A stretch of DNA of 64,000 bases, taken from Pontederia crassipes. Its lineage: Eukaryota > Streptophyta > Magnoliopsida > Commelinales > Pontederiaceae. Shown in pieces: positions 58,193 to 64,000 of this stretch. A model generated the notes under the pieces. It ran no database searches, had not been told where the DNA came from, and was given only the letters and a program-made list of their open reading frames with translations. A program made the translations under genes and the position numbers. The stretch covers positions 58,300,203 through 58,364,202 of the forward strand of contig CM060187.1 in NCBI GenBank assembly GCA_030549335.1, written 5' to 3'. Every line of letters begins with the position of its first letter. The stretch's first letter is position 1.

Positions 58193-58468
58193 GGCCGCTT
58201 GGCCATCCTCCTGTGTATCTTGAGAATTGGATCATCGATATCTAATTCTCGGTCCACGATAAAATTGATAAGAGGAAATCAACTTGGGAGACATCTGTGC
58301 TCATCCAACAATAAACAATACGATACAATTCAATAAGTAAGAGTTCAATATCGATATCGCAATGAAAAACTTACTTGACCCTACTGGATGGCTGCAGTGG
58401 TTGCTCGTGACAGTTGCACATGGACTAAATTCTATCTATTAGAGACAGCTAAGAAGTGTCTCTCCTTA

Positions 58469-58480
58469 GGCTCTGATACA
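58469..58480 (-). other. Primer-binding site of the outer element
   Basis: TGTATCAGAGCC on the - strand, three bases from the 5' LTR; like the tRNA-Met primer site (TGGTATCAGAGC) but one G short. Confidence 0.75.
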
Positions 58481-58483
58481 TTC

Positions 58484-61027
58484 TGTAACGCCCCGAGACC
58501 CACGTGACTTTCACGTGCTCAGAGTCGTCCCAAAGGCGCTACTCAATTTTCTATAAAACATTTTTGTGGAATATAAATAATAAATGCGGAAGACTTTTTC
58601 AATAATAACAGTTAATAATCCATTATATTCAAAATAATTAAAATATTAATAAGTTCACAATTCTAATAAATGCGGAAATAATAAAAACTAGACAACTCAA
58701 TCTAGAACATGTGCAACATCTGTCTATCACTGAGCATAGCCACCTGCAGGATCATCCTCTATCGAAGTACTCTCACCTGCACGGATCCAGGTACATGGAA
58801 ATATCCATTAGTATAAAAATACTCAGTACGTAGGGTCTACTAAATAATCAATATGCTCAATCGAAAATAAGATATAATCAATGATGAGTCAATTGAGCAA
58901 TCAATACAATAATCAATTTATAATATAACGATTTATCAATATGAGCAACTATATCAAGTTATGGTCAAAAGACCAATCAATAGAGATAGCAATTAATAAT
59001 TGCTTAATCAATTGGATCGATGATTCAATATAATAATAGGACAATAAAGTCATAAATCAATAGGAAGGATCAGAAAAAGATCAGATGATCGATCAATATT
59101 GATTTAGCAATTAAATGTCTGATCACTATGACACTATTTAATTTAATAATTTTCAATTCAATATCAATGTCCATTGGTCAATTACAATTCAATTCGATTC
59201 AATGGGCGGAGGCAATGCCAGTCAACGCCAGTATCCAAATGACCATGATCTATTCCATTCAATTCGATTTCAATCCAATTCAATTCGATTCAATTTTAAT
59301 TCAATTCAATTCAATTTATAATGTTCGGAGTTATCCAATTCAATGAGGAGCGCTCGGTTAATTAAGGGACACCATGCCACTTTCATGCAGGCCAGTGGGG
59401 GATCAGTGCCACGGCAAGCCCAATACGATTCAATGGGTTCGTGTATGGTGGGGGACGAGTGACCATACACAGGACAGCCATAGCTTTTACACTATCTGCC
59501 CTATTCAATTCAATTCAATTCAATTGGTCCCGGCTTAGTGGCAATCAGTAGACATGGGCCCAGTAGCTTTCGACTTTTATCTTATTTACCTAAGATGTCT
59601 ATCTTTTAATAATTTAATTTAGGTAAAACAAGACTCAATCAGAAAGATTACTGGATCAATATCATAATCAATTATAAGATTGGATATGATGATAAAATAT
59701 AATGACGATATGATCCGGTATGATGATACTATGATCAAGTATGATAATAACATAATAACAATTTGATCGGATCAGACAATATATCATACTTAAATAATAA
59801 TCACAATAAAATAATCGTTATAAAATTGACAATTAAAATCACTAATCATATTAAAATAAATGAATACCTCCCGGTTCCCATCTCTATTTTTTTTCTTTTC
59901 TATTCAATTCCCTGGGAAAAGAAATAAAACGATTTTCTCTTTTTTTTCTAAATTCGAAACTAAAAAAAATGAAAAGAACTCCATGGCACCTAACCTTTTA
60001 TTTTCCATATTTTTTTTCTACTCCCTTTCTCGGCTGAGAGAGGTCTTCATCTCATTTTATTTTTTTTCTCTCTTGTACATCCGACGCCTTCTTCTCTTTT
60101 TTTTCCTTCTGCCTGTCTCTTTTCTCTCTCCATGCCTTCGACAAAATCCCTTTTTTTTCTGGCATTCTCTCTCTACTCTTTTTTTTTTCTGACTGGCCGA
60201 GAAACTCAACAAATGATTTTTCCTTATTAGAAAAATCCTAAATATAATCCCTTTTTGTTTTCGTTTCTCTCTCCACATCACCTGCAGGCACATTGTTTAT
60301 TTTTCTTCTTTCTCTCTCCACACATCTCACGGCCGTTAATTCTCTCTCTTACCTTCTCTCTCTTTCTTGTTTTTTTTTTCTGACGTATCCCTTTTCCCTC
60401 TCTTCAATGTCAAACGTGATTAATCCTTTTTTTTATTTCCTCTCAATTCTTTTTATTTTCCTTCGACGCAACTGTTGATGGAACGTATTTATTTTTTCTT
60501 CGAGCAAAATCCCTCTTTCACTTCGGCCTAAGAAATCTTTTTTTTTCTTTTAAAAAAAACATGGCGACCCTTTTTCAATCTAACAGTAGAAATTCCAATA
60601 AAAATAAAAAAAAACCTACGGATCCCCCCTACGTACCTCGTAGCCGTTCGACGTTGAATCATGCCTTGCCATGCCTCTGCCGTCGGACACCAAGAATCCA
60701 TAGAAAAGAAAACTCTTTTGACGATCGACTCTAAAGATTTATTTATAGGGCTCTTAAATCTTTATCTCCAATTCATCTATAACTTACAATCCTAATCAAA
60801 TTTAATCTTTTAATTAATCCCTTTTAACAATTTTGATTTATTTTAATAATTAAATAAATTCCGAATTTAAATAAATATCCCGTAATACATTTTTATCCTT
60901 AATTAAACTCCTCCCCTATTTTCCTTTATTTTCGGAATTATTTATTACAATGATATTAATGATCATTTTTCTCAAAATAAATAATAAAATATTATTTTTC
61001 TAATTCTCAAAAATTAGGGTCGTTACA
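58484..61027 (-). repeat. 5' LTR of the outer element
   Basis: 2,544 bases, the counterpart of 46678-49215. Homopolymer tracts account for most length differences. Confidence 0.95.
60738..60748 (-). promoter_or_regulatory. TATA box in the 5' LTR of the outer element
   Basis: CTATAAATAAA on the - strand, about 280 bases into the LTR in element orientation. Confidence 0.5.
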
Positions 61028-61032
61028 ATTCT

Positions 61033-61811
61033 TCTGTAAGCACGCATAACAAAAATAACTTTTACTACAACAAAATGACCAATTTCCTAACTAGGAGAAA
61101 ACGAATTGGAGAGACTACTGAAAGAATAACAACATAGATGACTAAATTATCCAATCAGTTGAGGTGGCAATCTTATCGATCAGTTGAGACAGAAATTGAC
61201 AATCAGGAAGGAAAATTCAATTCTCCTTCAAATTAGAGGCGTAGTCTCAAAGTAAATTCACAAACCAGGGAATTTATGGTGAGGTGTTTTAGTGTGGCAT
61301 GAAACACCTCACTGCAGATATCAGTTAAGGTTACTTGTATTATCATGCAACAGATAGCCAAGGAAACTGCATGAACACATTGTTGATGCCTGACAATGGA
61401 AGAGAAAAGCAGAAGACAACTCAAACAACGTCCATCCTTGTGACAGATCTGTAAGATGGCTACTTGTTTTATCTGAAGATACACTTCTGAAACTGATATG
61501 AAGCTTTGCAAGTGTATTGTCAATTAAACCAAATTCAACAGTATGTAAATTTTTAACTGAAGTTGTCATAGTTTCACAATTGAAAACAAATGGTGTTTGG
61601 AACAGATAGATTACAAACAAACTGAACGATATAGACATATTTGACAGAACACTTGGCGACGAGCTTTACAAACAATTACAATATGTTTTGATGCGAACAA
61701 ATTCACAACCCCATTATTTTTCAAATTTCTCAGCTTCTCGGAATCACTGCTCAAAGAGACAGTTCCCAATCCAACAGTTGCGAGCGCATGAAATTCTCAA
61801 GCATGCGTCCC
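61033..61811. other. 3' flank of the aquaporin gene
   Basis: No gene seen. The part nearest 61811 is presumably the 3' UTR of the aquaporin gene; the open frames on the - strand do not look coding. Confidence 0.55.
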
Positions 61812-62741
61812 TCAGTAATCCGTGGTCGGAAGCTGCTCGTGTGTCTCCTGACCCATGAAGACCACGTCGTAGACCAGGGCGGCTATGGCTGCGCCGACGA
61901 AGGGACCGACCCAATACACCCACTGGTTCTTCCACGTCCAACTCACCAACGCAGGGCCGAAGGAGACGGCGGGGTTCATGGACGCGCCGTCGAAGGCACC
62001 GCCCGCCAAGATGTTGGCGCCGACCATGAAGCCGATGGCCAAGGGCGCGATGGTCCCGATATCGCCTTTCCTCGGATCCAGCGCGGTGGCGTAGACGGTG
62101 TACACCAGACCGAAAGTCATAACGATCTCGAGCACCACGGCGTTCCACGCGCTCACGCCCGAGGACAGCGAGAAGGCCACCGTTTCCTGAGATTGGCGTG
62201 GCAGTCAGGAACACCGCACCTGCAAACATATCCAAGTCACGGAGGAAAAATAGGGCCAATTACCAGTCCGCCAGTGGAGAACTTGAGGAGCAAGCAGGCG
62301 GCGACCGACCCCAGCAGCTGCGCGATCCAGTACAGTACGGCGCGCATCAGGGTGATGTTGCCGCCGATGAAGGCGCCGAACGTGACGGCCGGGTTGACGT
62401 GCCCTCCGGAGACGTTCGCGGCGGCGGACACCGCGACGAAGAGGCCGAAGCCGTGCGCCAGGGAAGCGGCCACGAGGCCGGCGGGCGTGGTGGAGCCGTC
62501 GTCCGTGAGCTTATCTGCCAAATTTAAGAACCGCATGCAACAGTTAGCTAGAGAGCTGCTTGAGGAGCTGATCGAGCTCATCAGTAAGGAGGCGCTAGCG
62601 AGGCTTACTGAAGGCCATTCCGGAGCCTTCGCCGGCGAAGACGAAGATGAGGACGGAGATGAACTCGGCGAGGGCGGCCTTGAGCACCGCCGGGCGGCTG
62701 GCCTCTCCGGGCGCCCCGATTGCGATCCTGGAGACGGGCAT
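61812..62741 (-). CDS. TIP1: Tonoplast intrinsic protein, TIP1-type aquaporin, 252 aa
   Basis: Three exons: 62741-62609, 62514-62264 and 62186-61812, with short GT-AG introns (94 and 77 bases). TIP1 aquaporins carry water, and often urea or hydrogen peroxide, across the vacuole membrane. The start [17 protein letters not shown] and end [10 protein letters not shown] are TIP1 hallmarks. Six membrane helices are visible, with the two NPA loops at [10 protein letters not shown] (NPA 85-87) and [10 protein letters not shown] (NPA 199-201). His65 and the Val after the second NPA fit the His-Ile-Ala-Val selectivity filter of TIP1. Splicing at TTCA/GT and AG/ATAAG restores the conserved MAFNKLTDDG. 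The length equals the family norm and there is no damage. Which TIP1 paralogue is not resolved. Confidence 0.96.
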
Positions 62742-64000
62742 TGTGTACGTGGTGATCTACTGGAAGCACTGGCCTGCTTCGGACTTGGCCTGTGGAGGAC
62801 TTTTTGTCCTGCACAGCACAGCTCTGCTGCATGCAACTACGTACGACGACGAGGTCGCAAGAAGACACGGCGTTGTGCTGTGATTTGATTGGCAGGTTTT
62901 GGTAGTTAGACATGTGCAGTGTTAGGAGCGGCCGGAGGACATGGAAACGCCGGTTGAAACGAGACCAGTAGTTGTGGGTTTGGCGGGACGATGGAAATGT
63001 CGGCGAGTGCAGCCAAAAGTGAAAGCTTGCACGGGTTGGGCTTTTCAAGTCGTCTGGCCCACGTTGTTGGCCTAATAAACATATGCCAATAACACCTGGT
63101 TCTCTGAGGCCCAATCTGGCCAAATATGATGTAACCTCATTCCCCATAGCCCTGATCTATTTTCAAATTAGGTTAGACTTTGAAAATTCGATCCATTCGA
63201 ATATCCCGAAATTATAAAAATATAACAGTAAAATAACATAAGTCATTTTAATTGAAAACTATTTTCGAGAATCTTTTGATATTGATCTCATTTACTTAAA
63301 TTATTGTTATATTTATTTTGGTGTATATCAATATTCGTAAGAAAATTTTAAAATCTAAGACGATGACTTATTAAGAATGGTACCCGATCCTATTTGGGAC
63401 GAGGATACTCTTCCCAATAAAGAATAGTTAAAATTGGGTACAGACTCAAAAGAAAAATTAACCTCCCCCTCTATGCCCTGTGGTAATGATTAGGAGGAAA
63501 CAGAGAAAGAGGGATTAGAAGAAAAAATGAATTTAAGGCTTGTTGTGATATTTATATAAAAGATTAGATGATTGAGATTTAGTATTTTGATTTCTAATAA
63601 ATTATGTATAGAAAAAATTATGGGACAGGGGTCGGAGCCCTACGGGGCAGGGGCTGGGCAATAGCCCCCGTCTCGATTCTCGAGAGAAGGTTTTGGAGCA
63701 TTATACCTCCATCCCCGTCCTCATCGGGTAAAATTCTTTTCTCGTAGGGGCGGGGGATATTGTCATCCCTTACTTACCCTGACCAATAAAAAAATATGGG
63801 CATTGATTTTCCTTTTTTCACTCCAACCTGATTTGATGTTATGATTTTTTTTGTCGTATTGAGTTTCAATCTCACTGCCTATCCTTTCAAATCTAAGTAT
63901 GCATGTTGAGGACTATTTTTATAAAGGATTTCTTAGTTCTTGAAAGAAATCAGTTACATAAGTCACAAATATGTATATATGGAGGTGTGAAGCATCATTT
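62742..64000. other. Upstream region of TIP1 and intergenic DNA to the window end
   Basis: No further gene seen. The first few hundred bases should hold the TIP1 promoter and leader, but no convincing TATA box was found. At 63610-63770 there is a GGGGCGGGG/GGGGCAGGGG-rich patch with a dispersed-repeat look. Confidence 0.5.

Larger units (their letters stand above)
52278..58197 (-). mobile_element. Inner Ty3/gypsy LTR retrotransposon, about 5.9 kb, RT-deleted
   Basis: LTRs at 52278-53152 and 57320 to about 58192 begin TGTCACGCCC on +. Internal order on the - strand: primer-binding site (57305-57316), a 1385-codon polyprotein, polypurine tract (53153-53163). The left flank ends CCTTG, matched on the right by GCTTG at 58197-58201, so the duplication is imperfect. 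At the right edge the LTR's expected terminal CA reads GG and two or three extra bases follow, so that boundary is uncertain by about 5 bases. LTR copies differ at only about five bases in 875. It inserted into the 5' part of the outer element, so it is the younger. Confidence 0.93.
46678..61027 (-). mobile_element. Outer Ty3/gypsy LTR retrotransposon, nested host of a second element
   Basis: The two LTRs (46678-49215 and 58484-61027) both start TGTAACGCCCC and end GGGTCGTTACA when read on +. They are flanked by the 5-base duplication ATTCT (46673-46677 and 61028-61032). The internal region is on the - strand: primer-binding site next to the right LTR, then gag, then protease-to-integrase relics running left, the Ty3/gypsy order. 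After subtracting the inner element the internal part is only about 3.3 kb and no domain is intact. By eye the LTRs differ at about 20 bases plus a few homopolymer-length changes in 2.54 kb. Confidence 0.95.

Noticed and set aside
61788..62888. 366-codon + strand frame opposite the aquaporin gene
   Set aside because: Antisense shadow spanning the exons and introns of TIP1.

Overview
This window is nuclear DNA from a flowering plant, most likely a monocot. Every recognisable gene is of a plant family: histone H2B and H2A.W, a QALGGH zinc finger, SOSEKI, a PHIP1-like RNA-binding protein, a MYB48/59-type R2R3-MYB and a tonoplast aquaporin. The exons are GC-rich and mostly G/C at third positions, they have short GT-AG introns, and they sit in very AT-rich spacers. 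That contrast fits a monocot, perhaps a non-grass commelinid. The species cannot be named from sequence alone.

Layout. 1-9.4 kb is a small histone neighbourhood: two H2B genes on the + strand (1673-2140 and 6724-7197) and one intron-containing H2A.W gene on the - strand (8616-9148). Between the H2Bs lies an inverted-repeat (foldback) element whose loop resembles decayed plastid accD sequence. 9.4-18.4 kb is AT-rich and holds a decayed LINE-type RNase H fragment, microsatellites, and a one-exon C2H2/EAR repressor gene of the ZAT type (15522-16085, -). 18457-25047 is a complete but defective CACTA (En/Spm) DNA transposon with exact ends and an AAA target duplication.

25-46.6 kb is the main genic part: a four-exon SOSEKI polarity gene (29848-32366, -), a four-exon PHIP1-like gene (35323-39057, -) whose 2.3 kb intron carries a truncated LINE with a SINE-like insertion nested inside it, and a three-exon R2R3-MYB gene (42184-43175, +). 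46678-61027 is a Ty3/gypsy retrotransposon with 2.5 kb LTRs and wrecked gag/pol, itself interrupted at 52278-58197 by a second, younger Ty3/gypsy element with a 1385-codon open polyprotein. 61812-62741 (-) is a three-exon TIP1-type aquaporin gene, and the rest is intergenic.

The host genes are not an operon or pathway cluster. The only functional grouping is the nucleosome-histone set, whose two H2B promoters share a block. The most interesting signals concern mobile DNA: (i) a retrotransposon whose polyprotein frame stays open across an in-frame loss of much of the reverse-transcriptase palm, including the catalytic Asp pair; (ii) an enclosing element with nearly identical LTRs but long-dead coding sequence, so both look mobilised in trans; (iii) a CACTA element with palindromic CGACGG subterminal arrays and a 14-unit GC-rich minisatellite. 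No convincing new cellular system was found.
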